Positions 1-11,113 of a stretch of DNA of 64,000 nt are shown here, one piece after another. The notes under the pieces were generated by a model. That model was not told where the DNA came from. It made no database searches and saw only the letters and a program-made list of their open reading frames with translations. The position numbers and the translations under genes are program-made. Numbering within the stretch: the stretch's first letter is position 1; each line of letters opens with the position of its first letter. This DNA comes from Paulinella micropora (Eukaryota; Cercozoa; Imbricatea; Euglyphida; Paulinellidae): the NCBI GenBank assembly GCA_019918135.1, contig WBZZ01001002.1, forward strand, positions 15,001 to 79,000, in the 5' to 3' direction.

Positions 1-22
1 GACAGGGCAGGGCAGGATACAG

Positions 23-23
23 C

Positions 24-55
<32 letters not shown>
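23..55. repeat. (GA)n microsatellite, short
   Basis: An almost pure GA run with one interruption directly precedes the 5' truncation point of the LINE. With the longer GA run at the LINE's 3' end, the element lies between two GA tracts, as if it inserted in, or was copied together with, microsatellite DNA. Confidence 0.9.
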
Positions 56-60
56 ACATA

Positions 61-618
61 ATATCACATACACAATACGCATTCCGACCTAACTCAAGCA
101 CAACCATGACAGTCCAAACCATAATAAACCAAATACAAAAACATAAAGATAAAGAAGAGCTAGTACTAGCTCTTTACGTAGACCTCTCGAAAGCATACGA
201 CACAGTAGAACATTCAAAGTTACTCGACAAACTTCGACGAAATTTTAATTTCAACGAAGGCACAGTCCAGTTCTTTGAATCCTACTTCTCAAATCGCATT
301 CAAGAAGTCCACACACAATATGCTAAGTCCCACAAACGCACCATCACACATGGCATCCCACAAGGCAGCACATTATCCACCACCTTCTTCCTACTCTATA
401 TTAACGACATAATCAATATCATACAACAAGGAACAGTATATACATATGCAGACGACACAACACTTATAATAACGGCAAAAACTCCTACAGACTTACAACA
501 AAAAACACAAACAGAAATAACTAAGCTAATAAACTACTTCCATTCTAATAACCTAGTACCCAACCCAACAAAAACAACATACACAATTTCCATAAAACAA
601 AACAAAATATCACAATAA
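61..618 (+). pseudogene. LINE reverse transcriptase, catalytic part
   Basis: The frame is open from about 61 (first Met at 106). Motif A is seen as YVDLSKAYDTVEH, motif B as GIPQGSTLSTTFF, and the catalytic motif C as YADDTT, so the aspartates needed for reverse transcription are present. The protein would copy the element's RNA at a nicked chromosomal target. The frame stops at 616-618 and the conserved continuation resumes immediately in another frame, so one frameshift near 600-620 separates it from the next piece. No start of the full protein is present because of 5' truncation. Confidence 0.85.
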
Positions 619-1274
619 CAATAAACAACCACACCCTCGAGCAATGCCAACACGCAAAACTCCTGGGCATAACACTACAACATAACCTTAAATATGACCA
701 ACATATCAACAACATAATCCGTAAACTCCAACCCACAATCAACTCATTATTATATGCTAAAAAATATCTAAACACCAAAACAATGAAACAACTATACTAC
801 ACACACATATATCCACACCTCATACAAAACATCTCCATCTGGGGGACGCATGACAACAAAAAGAAATATATACAACCACTCATAAAAATACACAAAAAAA
901 TAATCAGAATAATTGCAAAAACACACTACCGCGCACATACCAAACCAATCCTAAATCAACTCAAACTACTCGACATCACCCACCTATACACCCTCCGTGT
1001 ATGCATAGAAAATCACCCATTCATTTACCCTAAAAAACACCTCAACAGACCACTCCACAATAACACATTTACACCAATCAATACCATACATCCATACAAA
1101 ACCCGATACTCAACAAAAGGTAGCCTCTTTGTTAACCACAAAGACCCATACCTCACCAAGATCTTTGCAGATCAATGGAAATCAATTCCAAAACGTATAA
1201 CAGATGAAACAAAAATAAAGCCATTCAAAAAAGCACTAATGACATATCTACTAAAACATCAACAAACATCATAA
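619..1274 (+). pseudogene. LINE RT C-terminal (thumb/connection) part
   Basis: This frame continues the RT: the stretch around AKLLGITLQHNLKYDQHI matches the usual 'K-LG-lD..l.w..Hi' segment that follows the RT palm. The later LYYTHIYPHLIQNISIWG segment is the typical post-RT region with an aromatic-rich 'Y..li.p.l.Y...iWG' signature. It ends 26 bases before the poly(A) tail, which fits a short LINE 3' UTR. It is separated from the catalytic part by one frameshift. Confidence 0.8.
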
Positions 1275-1314
1275 TATATGTAACATATGCACACGCGCGA
1301 AAAAAAAAAAAAAA

Positions 1315-1323
<9 letters not shown>

Positions 1324-1407
<84 letters not shown>
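1324..1407. repeat. (GA)n microsatellite, 84 bp
   Basis: A pure GA run starts immediately after the LINE poly(A) tail. With the CT run at about 1505-1563 it forms an inverted pair around roughly 95 bases of unique sequence and could fold as a long imperfect hairpin. Confidence 0.95.
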
Positions 1408-1411
<4 letters not shown>

Positions 1412-1504
1412 GAACACCAAGCTTGCTCCTTTGTCTACTACCTGAAGGAGAACTCTCCGGATCAATCGACGTATATGGTCAACCACGCCCACTCTCAACT
1501 CCCC

Positions 1505-1522
1505 CCTCTCTCTCTCTTTCTC

Positions 1523-1563
<41 letters not shown>
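1505..1563. repeat. (CT)n microsatellite
   Basis: A CT-rich run, inverted relative to the GA tract upstream. The spacer 1408-1504 holds no gene I can support. Sequence from 1564 to 1905 is A+T-rich and shows nothing recognisable. Confidence 0.9.
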
Positions 1564-1566
<3 letters not shown>

Positions 1567-1902
1567 CACTTCTTCTATATGGAAAAGAAAAGAGAGGGGG
1601 GGCCGCCGCACATAAACGACTACACCTTTACAATAACATATATACATAACATAACAACATAATATTAATATCACCGCACAATATATCTAAACAGAAATAT
1701 TAATTTTAATAACTATAATATAATATTAATACTGAGCAGCTGAATACTAATTTAATATCGATATCTTCCTTAATACGCTCAACTAGTACTGAATAACTAG
1801 GTTTCCACCTTAGATAAAGGTATAACTTACTAGCTATACTTTTCACGTGGACGTTCCCTGAGTCCAATTGTAAAATTGTTCTCTCAATAAAAATGAAGAA
1901 GA

Positions 1903-1905
<3 letters not shown>

Positions 1906-1968
<63 letters not shown>
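1906..1968. repeat. (GA)n microsatellite
   Basis: About 63 bases of GA repeat preceded by GAA units. ORFs across this run encode only Leu-Ser or Arg-Glu dipeptides and are not genes. Confidence 0.95.
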
Positions 1969-1970
<2 letters not shown>

Positions 1971-2921
1971 CGGAAAGGAAGGAGGTAGATAGGAGGGACG
2001 GGTGGATGGAGGAAAAAAGGGAACAAAGTGAAAGGAGGGACGGATGGATGGAGGAAAAAAAAAGGGAACAAAGGGAAAATGGTTGGTTAAAGGACTGACG
2101 AAGCAGTGGAGAGACAGTCGGCCCCCAAGTTGGTCCTTGCAAAGCCGTAATGCTTCCAACAACGAAGCAGAAATGTATGGCCTTCATCCAAGTTCTTTAA
2201 AAGACAAGTGGTACCTTCCACATTACTCGATGCTCCCCAGAGCAATTCCCAAAAAGTTGATCCGGCTGTCCCAATTAGTGCTTTTCATTCGGGGGTCAGG
2301 ATGTTTTGCCTAATTTTCACAGGGGGGCAAATGTTTCGCCTAATTCACAGAAGGGTCAGGCAACTTTTCAAAATCATAGGAGAAGATAAGTACCCTTTTT
2401 CTGCAGGTATTTTCAAGAAAATACCAGCAAAAAAAGTGTTATTCAGCCCAAATCACCATTTTAAAACAACTAACGAAATCAAAGAGAAATCAAATAGAAA
2501 TCAAAAAGGAATCAAGAATTAATAATTTAATTGATTATTTTACATTTATAAAAATATATAAGCATAAATATATAGACAATGCCAACAACAAAAATTTACA
2601 AGGAGAAGCAAAACTAAAGAGAAATAACGAGAATGCTCTCGCATACTACTACAGCCACCAAGAAAGGCTGAAGGAGGAAAGAAAAGAAAAAGTATAAAGC
2701 AAAAGCAAGAACTCAAAAACATAGAGGAATATAAATGGAAGATACAAAAGGTGGAAGATAGACTGAGTAAAACAACTGTTTAAGCTATTACATCCAATTA
2801 TTTTTTTGATCTGGTAAAAATATTTTCAATCTAAAGATATAACAGACATATAATATCTGTAAAAAGATTAATTAATTATTTTTAGAAAAAGTATCTTACC
2901 TTATATATACATAACTGTAAA
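1969..2921. other. Intergenic A+T-rich DNA with a short tandem repeat
   Basis: From about 1995 to 2070 a roughly 40-base unit (GGGACGG, GGATGGAGGAAAA, GGGAACAAAG) is repeated about twice. At about 2406-2432 there is a small inverted repeat (GTATTTTC / GAAAATAC). From 2440 to 2921 the sequence is very A+T-rich. No gene, terminal repeat or RNA gene could be supported. The left border of the Polinton fossil probably lies here but was not located. Confidence 0.5.
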
Positions 2922-3164
2922 ATGTCAAAACCACAACTACCGCCAAGACTAAACAAAAGACATGTGAAGCTACTTCAAACCAAGGCTAAGCTGAGAAGGG
3001 TTGAAACGAAAGATAAAAGAAATCGCCAGGACCTTTTATCTAACATCCGTAGTAATACGATGGCAAATCTCCGCGAATCTAAAACGCAAGAAGCGAAGCT
3101 ACGAGAATTTAGATCCTATGATTACAAGGTCAGAAGAGATAATCGTCTGAACTTTCTCACATAA
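2922..3164 (+). CDS. Small basic ORF, unknown (80 aa)
   Basis: An ATG-initiated ORF rich in Lys and Arg and in predicted helix (for example KLLQTKAKLRR). It sits at the left end of the Polinton-like block, before the polymerase, so it may be an element-encoded nucleic-acid-binding or terminal protein piece, but no family is recognised. The 3165-3944 stretch that follows is A+T-rich and contains only short frames; a cysteine-containing remnant just upstream of 3945 may belong to the polymerase region. Confidence 0.4.
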   Translation: MSKPQLPPRLNKRHVKLLQTKAKLRRVETKDKRNRQDLLSNIRSNTMANLRESKTQEAKLREFRSYDYKVRRDNRLNFLT

Positions 3165-3944
3165 TATTTCAAAGACATTGATATAAGTTTCTAAGATACT
3201 AACATACTTGAAGAGAAAGTATTGATACCAGCCATTAGAAATGCGAGGAGTCGAGGAATGACAAACAACTCTGATGTACACATATCTATAACATACAGCA
3301 CAATCCTGGGGAAAGATATAACCACTACTACAAAAAGCAAACATTTAACTCTTTCTTACTTCGCGAATATGACACCAAGTTTATAGATGCTCTTAACTAG
3401 TTCAACTTAAGCAACATTGAAGCTGGCGAGAATGGATACGAAAGAGATATCAAATATGTTGAAATAATATTCGTTCAAGAGAACGGCGGAGGATGCTATG
3501 AAGGAGTAAGAGAAAAAGGGAAAAAGTTGAAGAGTGGAGGAAGATATCACCACCAAGCAAAAACAATAACTGCTTATTATTCCTGTGTAAGCATATACTT
3601 GATATCCATCCGTTGAATAAGAAGAGATATAATGAAATTAGAAGCGAGTTTAAACTTGAACCTAATTCCCTTTGCCGTTTTCCATAGCAGTTGAAATTTT
3701 AAACAAATACATAAAAAAGTAAAACATATGAAATAACAAATGCGATAACCAAGGAAACGAAACGAACTAGTAATGGTTGCGAAGAGGCGGACAAACTAAT
3801 CTTTTTAGAAAATATTATGGACTAGAAAAACAGTTTAAAAAGAAATGTGAGGACTGTTTGTGAGTATATATTAATAAGCACACCTGCGACCTGAACAGAA
3901 AGCATTTTGTAGATACGCGGTTAAAAAAGAATGATAAAAGAAGA

Positions 3945-6053
3945 TTGCTGACAGATTTCTACCCAGAAGAACACATTAACAACGACAGCATAATTCATTA
4001 CGATTTGGAAACTTGGAGAAATAAAGAAATAGCGGATGGTTATGATATCCAAGATTGCTACATAGTGGGATACACACAAGGTGGTGAAGGCTTTCAATAC
4101 ATAGCTGGCGAAGATCGTATAAGTAGATTCGTTGACCTATTAATTGAACGAAGCAAGTGAAACCACTTAAAAGAGGGAGAAAAATAAGAAAAAGGACGAA
4201 CCGCCAACCCTGTATGTTAATGCTTTTAACGGTGCGAACTTTGACCACTACTTCATACATCAAGAATTAATAAGAAGAGGTATTAAGATTAAGGAATCAA
4301 AAATTAATAACGGCTCTATCATCAGTTTAGAGTTTGAAAATATTAAAATGTGGGATATGTGTAAGCACACTCAAGGAAGTCTGAAAGCAAATTTTGAAAG
4401 TATGGGGTGTACCGTTATGAAGGGAAACCTTGACCACGACACCAAAGCTCGCAGATGGGAGGATATGGACACCAAGACGAGGCAAGAGTGCTTAGACTAT
4501 TTGAAAAAAGATGTTATGGGTTTGAAGGAGTTATACGACAAAATAAACACTACTATCTACACCGCACATAAAGTTAATATTATCTTATATCTCAACTTCC
4601 AGCCTGGCTTTCAATATATGGAAAAATATATACATAAAAAACACGAGGTAAGACTTCCAAAAATAAAGGAAGAATTAGCCTTTAGAAAAGCAATCATAGG
4701 CGGAAGGTCTTACCCTTCTAAGAGGCGGCTTATTTCTAAGCAGTATGAACAATATTTGAAAAAACAGTTATCATTTGACGACATAGACGGTTATCTTGTG
4801 GATGCTGATGTTGTCTCTCTGTATCCAACCGCGATGTTAAATGAGTTTATGGTCGGCGACATTATAGAAACAATCGGGCCATTTGACCCGCGGAACCTTC
4901 CACTTGGTATCTATAACCTTGACTATATTTCACCTAAAAAATATGTTCTCTTAAATGGAGGTTGGACGATATGAAGGACCAATGGCTTACGAGTGTAGAC
5001 ATCACCGATATGGTAGCTGAGGGTTATGAAGTCCGCATTCATAAAGTATACTACTCCGTCCGCGGAGAACAAGTTTTCAAAGTCTACATAGATGATCTGT
5101 TCAAAGCTAAGGAAAATGCGGAGAAAGGTAGCCCACAATATTTGCTCGCTAAGTTGTTTATAAATAGTCTATACGGCAAGATGATACAAAAGCTCATACC
5201 TTCAAAAACAGCATATATAACCACCAATGACGAATACTGGAAATTTTGGAATCGTAACCAAATAACAGACATAGTAAAATTCGTTGATAAGGATGGAAAG
5301 GACTTATGGTATTTAACAGGTCTCCCTCGCAATCAAGTGATATTAGAAGATAGCGTAACAAAGCCGACACACTATGAGGCATTCATACTAGCATACAGCC
5401 GTCGTATTATGTATAGATATATGAAGGATGCTAACCCGAATTGGAGTATTGAAGAAGACTTTTATTACACCGATACGGACAGCCTCCAAATACACGCGAG
5501 ATGTGCTAAGTATGTAAAGAATATGGGTAATAAAAAATTAGGAGATATTGGAGACGATTTAGGCGATGGATGTAAAATTATAAGGGCCTCTCGGATAGCT
5601 CCGAAATTGTATATGTTAGAATTTACAACGAAGGATGCTTTTACGGAAGGAATGACTAAGAATGACTTAAAGCATATTTCAAAAGGAGTTCATATTGAAG
5701 TGATAAACGGAGTTAAAAAGTATTTTCATTTTAGGGGTAAAGGTTTGGAGGCTAAGCAACTTAACCCCGCCATATTTGAAAAGATGGACAAAGGCTGTAG
5801 CATTAAAAATGTCAAGGACTTTCAAATGAAAAAAATACATATGAACAGAAACAACAAACAGCAACAAGTCCCGCACTTTAGTATAATACACAAGCAAAAC
5901 ATAAAAAAACAAGTTAATGAGAACAAGTGGGCGGGTCGTGAGTTTATTAACGATAACGACAGCATCCCACTCGGCTTTCAAATCAAAAATCAAATTATAA
6001 ATATACCTACTTTTTTTTTTACTCCTTTACCTTTGAAGCTCCTAATAGTATGA
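3945..6053 (+). pseudogene. Protein-primed family B DNA polymerase (fossil)
   Basis: The region carries the 3'-5' exonuclease signatures (HYDLETW; NGANFDHYF; a Tyr-x3-Asp piece in YLKKDVMGL) and the polymerase signatures: palm motif A as DADVVSLYPTAM, motif B region KLFINSLYGKM and catalytic motif C as YYTDTDSL. This is the PolB of Polintons, PLVs and virophages that starts replication from a protein primer at linear DNA ends. It is the only long plus-strand gene of the element and faces the convergent lipase gene. It is broken. The family assignment is secure from the motifs; the finer group is not. Confidence 0.9.
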
Positions 6054-6691
6054 ATTCCTTTTTTCGGTTTCACTAGCTTAGTATTTACAGCCGTCGCCCC
6101 TAACAATGATACGGGGTCAAATGAGGTTCGGTAGTTCGTGGTTAGCTTCGCCGTCTTTGCTCGTTTACCGTTTGGATTTACCTTTATAGCTACTCGGTCA
6201 ATTACTCTTTCAATTAGGTCCCTTGTGCTACTGCCTTTATTGTATGTGGTCGCCTTTACTCCAGTCTGTCGGCTTAAGTCTTTCGCTATCGTACCACCTA
6301 GTGAATGACCCGTCAGCTCTACATTATCCTTACCATATTTCTTTATGACTTCATTAACCAACTTCTGCTCTTCTTTATATCTCGGGGTTCTTTTTAATAC
6401 TCCCTTTACTAATGCGACATCGGTTAGCAGATCCCTTTTATCCAAACTTTCTCTAAATACTACAATAGCTTTACCATCCTTTTCATACACTGTTGATTTT
6501 TCTTTGCTCGCGACTGGCTTCCATCCGTCAGCACCCTTTCTCTCTGACGAAGACAAATAGACATCCTCAGACAACTCCGCACTGCCTCCCTTTTGCTTCC
6601 TGTATGCCTTACCTGCCTTTTTCAATGCTTCTCCGTAGCTTATATTATGCTTAGCGGAGTAAGCCTTAACGAAGACGATCCACTCGGACAT
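5990..6691 (-). CDS. Class-3-type lipase with N-terminal HMG/YABBY-like segment
   Basis: A 233-residue frame with ATG at 6691. The nucleophile elbow is GHSLGG (Ser130); Asp192 in FDPVS and His214 in GIHTIRSF complete a plausible Ser-Asp-His triad in the order of class 3 lipases. Residues 3-35 (W-x-x-F-V-K ... SYGEALKKAGKAY) match the short 'W..fvK.Y....isY.eAl..a...Y' module frequent in proteins of PLVs and giant viruses. The likely role is hydrolysis of membrane lipid during entry or release, as proposed for virion phospholipases. Its 3' end overlaps the polymerase region tail to tail. This frame looks whole. Confidence 0.8.
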   Translation of the reverse strand: MSEWIVFVKAYSAKHNISYGEALKKAGKAYRKQKGGSAELSEDVYLSSSERKGADGWKPVASKEKSTVYEKDGKAIVVFRESLDKRDLLTDVALVKGVLKRTPRYKEEQKLVNEVIKKYGKDNVELTGHSLGGTIAKDLSRQTGVKATTYNKGSSTRDLIERVIDRVAIKVNPNGKRAKTAKLTTNYRTSFDPVSLLGATAVNTKLVKPKKGIHTIRSFKGKGVKKKVGIFII

Positions 6692-6756
6692 TGCACGGTT
6701 CCTATATTAATTATTTAACTTTTTATTTTTATACTCCCTACTTTTTACACCCTACT

Positions 6757-7010
6757 ATGTCCACCCTTACGAGACTGTGCGAGAAGCTCCAACAACTTTC
6801 AATTGAAAGCGAAAAGATCATTTTCTCTCGCCGATGTTCAAAGGGTAATACACAACGAAATAAAAGTGATTGAAGCAAAGATAAATACTCAACCAAAAGA
6901 CTTGTTTCATTTCGGGAAATACAAAGGAAAAAAATACAAAACATCGCAAAGATTGATAAGCCATACATCGAATGGTTAGTTCGTCAGCCGTGGTGTAGTA
7001 AGAACTGAAA
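6757..7010 (+). pseudogene. Remnant of a small FGKYKGK-type (DUF3820-like) protein
   Basis: A short region begins with an ATG (STLTRLCEKLQQLSIESEK) and includes FGKYKGK, the hallmark of a small domain common in PLVs, giant viruses and phages. It is a fossil and too short for a firm assignment. It is divergently placed from the lipase gene, with about 65 bases between the two start regions. Confidence 0.4.
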
Positions 7011-7034
7011 AAGTATTTACCGTAGGAGATACAT

Positions 7035-7271
7035 TTATTGACGAAGGAGATATATTTTACCTCTAATATTGATTTCTTTTTTTATTATTCGCAATATTGC
7101 TTTCTGTTTGTGGAAATCACTAAACTTGGTGAAATGCGGTTCTTTCAAAATGTTGTCCTCAACTTCTACTTCTCTATTCACTTCAAGGTATTGTTTAAAG
7201 ATGTCTTTGAATTGTATGATGTCAAAGTGGTGGTCTACGTGGACATCAAGGTCCCGCTCATATGTCGCCAC
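7035..7271 (-). CDS. Unknown small ORF of the Polinton fossil (78 aa)
   Basis: A minus-strand frame, acidic and His-rich near the N terminus (DVHVDHHFD), with a basic C terminus. No family recognised. It keeps the orientation of the lipase and capsid genes, so it may be an element gene or its remnant. The plus-strand frames over the same bases are Phe-rich and look like shadows. 7272-7543 shows no convincing gene. Confidence 0.35.
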   Translation of the reverse strand: MATYERDLDVHVDHHFDIIQFKDIFKQYLEVNREVEVEDNILKEPHFTKFSDFHKQKAILRIIKKEINIRGKIYLLRQ

Positions 7272-7549
7272 TTATTTCGCATATGTAACGGGGTTCCACG
7301 AATACATCAAAAGCCATAAGGTCAAGATATTCTTGTATGTGCGGTCTTATCGTATTCCTGCTCGCATCTTTTATCACTCTCGCTATTTTTTTTTATTCGC
7401 TAGGCCCTATGAGGTCAACACAGCTTTGATAGATGCTTTTGTTAGAAACCGCCTACCCCCAACAACATACAACTTCCGATAATAAAACATATTACTATAT
7501 TTTACTATGTCTGAGGCGTACTGATGCAGCTAATGGCATATCCTCAACG

Positions 7550-7925
7550 GACATAAGCCTCCAATACCCTTGTTCGAGGTCCTCCACCCCCCCGTGTCAG
7601 TCTCTCGCCTGATGATCGGGGCCACCGATGGAGCTCCTGAGGGCAAGACTGCACTAAGCCGAGGTTATTCCGCAGTCCCAGCAACCTCTTGCAAGACGTC
7701 ACCGAATGTGCAAGTGCATACACCAAGCGCGGTTGCTAGAGCTGCCTCGAAACCCCACCCATAACAATCTGGTGTCTGCTGGGTCCTGGGCTATCAACCA
7801 GCATATGCGGAGTTTAAGATCTTTTACGCGCGCAACGACCCTCCTCCCCAGCATCTACCACCAAAGGGTTATGAGTTGGCGTCACAGTTTAACGCCTTGA
7901 GGCCATTGGGCTGGAACTCTGTTTA
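7550..7925. other. G+C-richer block inside the Polinton fossil
   Basis: About 375 bases are clearly richer in G+C than the A+T-rich sequence on both sides, and carry no recognisable element gene. It interrupts the stretch between the small ORF and the capsid genes. It may be a later insertion (a SINE or host fragment). No poly(A), terminal repeat or tRNA-like box A/box B pair could be confirmed. Confidence 0.45.
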
Positions 7926-7997
7926 GCAAGTGTGACTAGATTACTATATTATATTAGAAAAAATATTAAAAAAATTAATTACCTCCTCTTACCTGGG

Positions 7998-9492
7998 TTA
8001 ACTAATAGTAATTACATTTTCCTTCACACTAACAGTCCGCTGAGTAATAGCTAGAGTGTAGTGAGAATGGACTTTGTTTCGGTAGGTTCCAATAAACTCC
8101 CATCGCCGTTCCTGAGTTAAGTCAAGCCCGCTAATCTCGTTCTGGTCCTTGCTCCACAGAGGGCGGTTGTTATCCCAGCAATTAGCATAAACCCAGTTGT
8201 ATTGATAGACATTAGAATTCATCAAGGCAGTACCCTCCAACCTCGGTTTCATAATCATATAGTCTTCAAGGTTAGCCACAGATACATCAAATTCTTCCGC
8301 TTAGCACCATTAACAACAGCACCCGTAGCAGACCGCTCATCATTTACATCGTTGTCATAAGCGGTATTTACATTTTCGGTAGAATGAAACACACTGTGAT
8401 AAATCTTCTTCAACCTCTGCCCGTGTCCGCGGTCAAATCTCTAAACAATGTTTTGGTTTTCAGTTGATTTACCATCGCTATTAGTTCCAATAGTATTCTT
8501 ATATACATAAGGACAATATCAAAACTCATACCACCGCCCGCAATCTGGCTTTGAATAGATTGAATGACTCCAGGGTTCTGCTCAACAGCAAGAAACAAGT
8601 TAAGATTGCTAACAGCAACATTCTCATCACCGACTGCGATGTTAGCACCGCCACCAGGACTTAGAGGGTCGGCACCAGAATAATAAATCTTCCCATTCCA
8701 GACAATTCGCATCGTCAAAATCTCAGGAAACATAATAGTTTTATCAAGGGCGAAAATAGTGTTGTAAAGCATACCAAGATTCAGCTTGATGTTAATCGCC
8801 ATATTACCAGCACCAGCATTATCGCCCAAAGCACCAGCAGTAAAATACTTCGCCTCATTGTAGGTCACATTAACAGGCATTGGAGTTCCACTTCCGGCCG
8901 CGATGAGAGCATCATTATGACGGCGGGCATTAGTGTTGAAGGAGGTTGAAACATATTGGCCATATCTGCTTGAAGTGCTGCGACATCAACATTAGCATCA
9001 AGAACTGTCGCCTTTCTGTCGGTAATGTCAATATCAATCTTGCTGTCAGCATTACACTTTTGAAGCATACAGCCAGCACCAATGCCAACATCGTGGTTTT
9101 CAAGTGCGAGAAAGTCTTTAAGCGAAGTCTCAGGCTTCCAAATCATCTTTGTAACATTTCCAACATAGTTCAAATCGCACAGATAAACTCCGCTACGGGT
9201 TTGAAGTTGAATTTGTCTAATAGGAGCAAGGCGATCCATATAAGCCTTGTTATATTTAGTATCTGTGTCTGGGATAGTGAAAACTCAGAACTGACCTAGC
9301 CAAGTTAAATGGGCGACTAATAAGGTCAAATGTGCTTTCTTGTCCTCCCACGGAGGTAATAGTGACATTTCCATTACTGCTTTCTCGTGGGTTAAGTTTA
9401 TTCAAACGATAAGAAGCACTGATGTAGTCAGTCTTGCTGAAATCTAGTTCGCCTCCGTGTTGTGTGGGCATTTTGTTTTTTCGGGTTTTCAA
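7998..9492 (-). pseudogene. Polinton/PLV major capsid protein (fossil)
   Basis: Several minus-strand pieces in order resemble a double-jelly-roll major capsid protein. The first (9492 down) carries the N-terminal segment LDFSKTDYISASYRLNKL; middle pieces cover 9239-8865 and 8880-8410; the C-terminal piece (8279-7998) ends with HYTLAITQRTVSV, a pattern typical of the last strands of the second jelly roll. The protein would form the hexons of an icosahedral shell. It is broken in a few places. The assignment rests on fold-like pattern and gene order next to the penton-like gene; a profile search would settle it. Confidence 0.65.
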
Positions 9493-9584
9493 GTTTTGGT
9501 TATCCTATATTGTAATATGAGAAAAAAGATAATTCTAAAATTAATTACCTAGATTTTAACAAATTAAAAAATGATGTAAATAAA

Positions 9585-10268
9585 TTAAAATAATTCGTTT
9601 CGCGATAAATAAAACAATAATGTCATTACAATGCCAAGACCGTTGAGTTTAATGGGTTGGTCGTTTTCCTCAGTTAAGTAAAACCGATACACATTGCTTG
9701 AACTCGTAGATAGCAGTTTGCCATACTCCGACCCGCTTCCGTCGTAGATAACAGAGCCAAACGGGATTTCATTCGCTGTGTATATTTCTTGGAGCACGTG
9801 GTTATCACCCTCACCAACTAGGTCGCTTTGTAGATACAATGTTTTTTCGCCCGTCAATATTATGACATTTGATGACCTTAGGTTATTATTAGCAAAGAAA
9901 TAAGTAGAGGACCGCTCAAACCCCATAATTTTGTGAATACAAGTTTTGTCATCAAATACAAACCGCGGTTGAATGTTAATGGGATTGCCTGCTACGGTAA
10001 ATAATAGCTTACCGTCTTCTGGGTCGGTGTTTGTGTTGTTGCTTGTTATTGTGTATGCGTAGTTGTTTGGGCTATCTGCGGTTAGCACCTCGGCCAGCTT
10101 ATTTTTTAAGTTGTTCATTGTGTAGTTGCCTTCGGGTATCGTAATGAGTGCATCGTTGCCGTTTTTACTTAGAGTAAAAGTATTGTAGGGGCTCGCCACA
10201 GAGTAATACGACTTCGGCACATAAATATGAAGTATTTTACAATGTGTTGGGTTGTCTAACCCTTTCAT
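9585..10268 (-). CDS. Penton-like minor capsid protein of the Polinton fossil
   Basis: A 227-residue frame with ATG at 10268. The layout fits the single-jelly-roll penton proteins of Polintons and PLVs: an N-terminal strand (HIYVPKSYYSV), the segment NTFTLSKNG followed by ITIPEGNYTMNNLKNKL, a central GFERSS loop, TLYLQSDL, and a C-terminal NGLGIVMTLLFY strand. It would occupy the fivefold vertices next to the major capsid protein, whose gene lies immediately downstream on the same strand. The frame looks open throughout. Family recognition is from pattern only. Confidence 0.65.
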   Translation of the reverse strand: MKGLDNPTHCKILHIYVPKSYYSVASPYNTFTLSKNGNDALITIPEGNYTMNNLKNKLAEVLTADSPNNYAYTITSNNTNTDPEDGKLLFTVAGNPINIQPRFVFDDKTCIHKIMGFERSSTYFFANNNLRSSNVIILTGEKTLYLQSDLVGEGDNHVLQEIYTANEIPFGSVIYDGSGSEYGKLLSTSSSNVYRFYLTEENDQPIKLNGLGIVMTLLFYLSRNELF

Positions 10269-10479
10269 ATCAATGGAGTGAGTAAAATCACTGTCAGTGC
10301 CATTTATCCTATTTTTGCTATTGATAGTAAATATTGCTACTTCGCCCGCCTCTATACTCCATTGCAGAGACTCCGCCTCCGCACCTCCCTTTTTTGGTGA
10401 AGCTTTTTTAAAAAAAGCTTCGTATATATTAGCAGATAAATAATTTTTGTTTTAATTACTTCAAATAAAGGTATCAAAG

Positions 10480-11081
10480 CCGTAACCGTTCTGGGCTTTC
10501 AACTCCTCCGCTTCGTCTGCTTTTAAGTCTGTGAAACCGCTAGCAAATTTAAAGCGGTTCCCTTTCGCTCTTTCTAACAAAAACCTAATACTGTGTCACC
10601 CGCAGTCTGTTGTGTCACTTTGGTTTTTAACCTGATTAACCTTCATAAGCAGGTATGTGCTCGGCTTACTCTTTTCAATAAGCTGTTTCATTTGGTGTTG
10701 AAATAGGTCAGTCGGTTTATACAGTGCGAGCGGAGTTGTCTTTAATGATGTCAACCCAAACAGCAATCCAATGTGAGCCCGCTTGACTAGACTTATCCAA
10801 GTTCATTATAAAACCATACTTCTTTCATTTTTCTGGTTTTAATGCGTTTATTTCATCGCTCGCTACTGTCCCTAAATACCAATCGTGCTTTTTCATAATG
10901 TCGTCTATTTCATCCGTCATTAGCCCGCGGAAGCCTTCCCCACCTTGATTTTTAATGACATCATCTTCTAAAGCTGGTGGCGTATTTTGGAATTGATTTA
11001 TTAAGTTTTTCACATCCTCATTGCCTGTTGGTGGCTGTTCTTCTGGTCCTGGTCCTGGTTATGGTTCTGGTCCTGGTTGTT

Positions 11082-11113
<32 letters not shown>

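Larger units (their letters stand above)
56..1323 (+). mobile_element. 5'-truncated non-LTR retrotransposon (LINE)
   Basis: The segment encodes the later part of a LINE reverse transcriptase and the downstream connection region, and ends in a 24-base poly(A) tail (1300-1323). Its 5' end is lost inside the RT domain: the first recognisable residues (QYAFRPNSST, about position 72) match the region just before RT motif A. Sequence is A+T-rich, unlike the right-hand block. CR1/Jockey-like placement is suggested by the layout but not tested. No endonuclease domain or target-site duplication could be seen. Confidence 0.85.

Noticed and set aside
1706-2187. ORFs of Leu-Ser repeats
   Set aside because: They are translations of GA/CT microsatellites.
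7550-7925. tRNA-derived SINE
   Set aside because: A GTTCGAGGT stretch resembles a B box, but no matching A box, tRNA fold or 3' tail was found.
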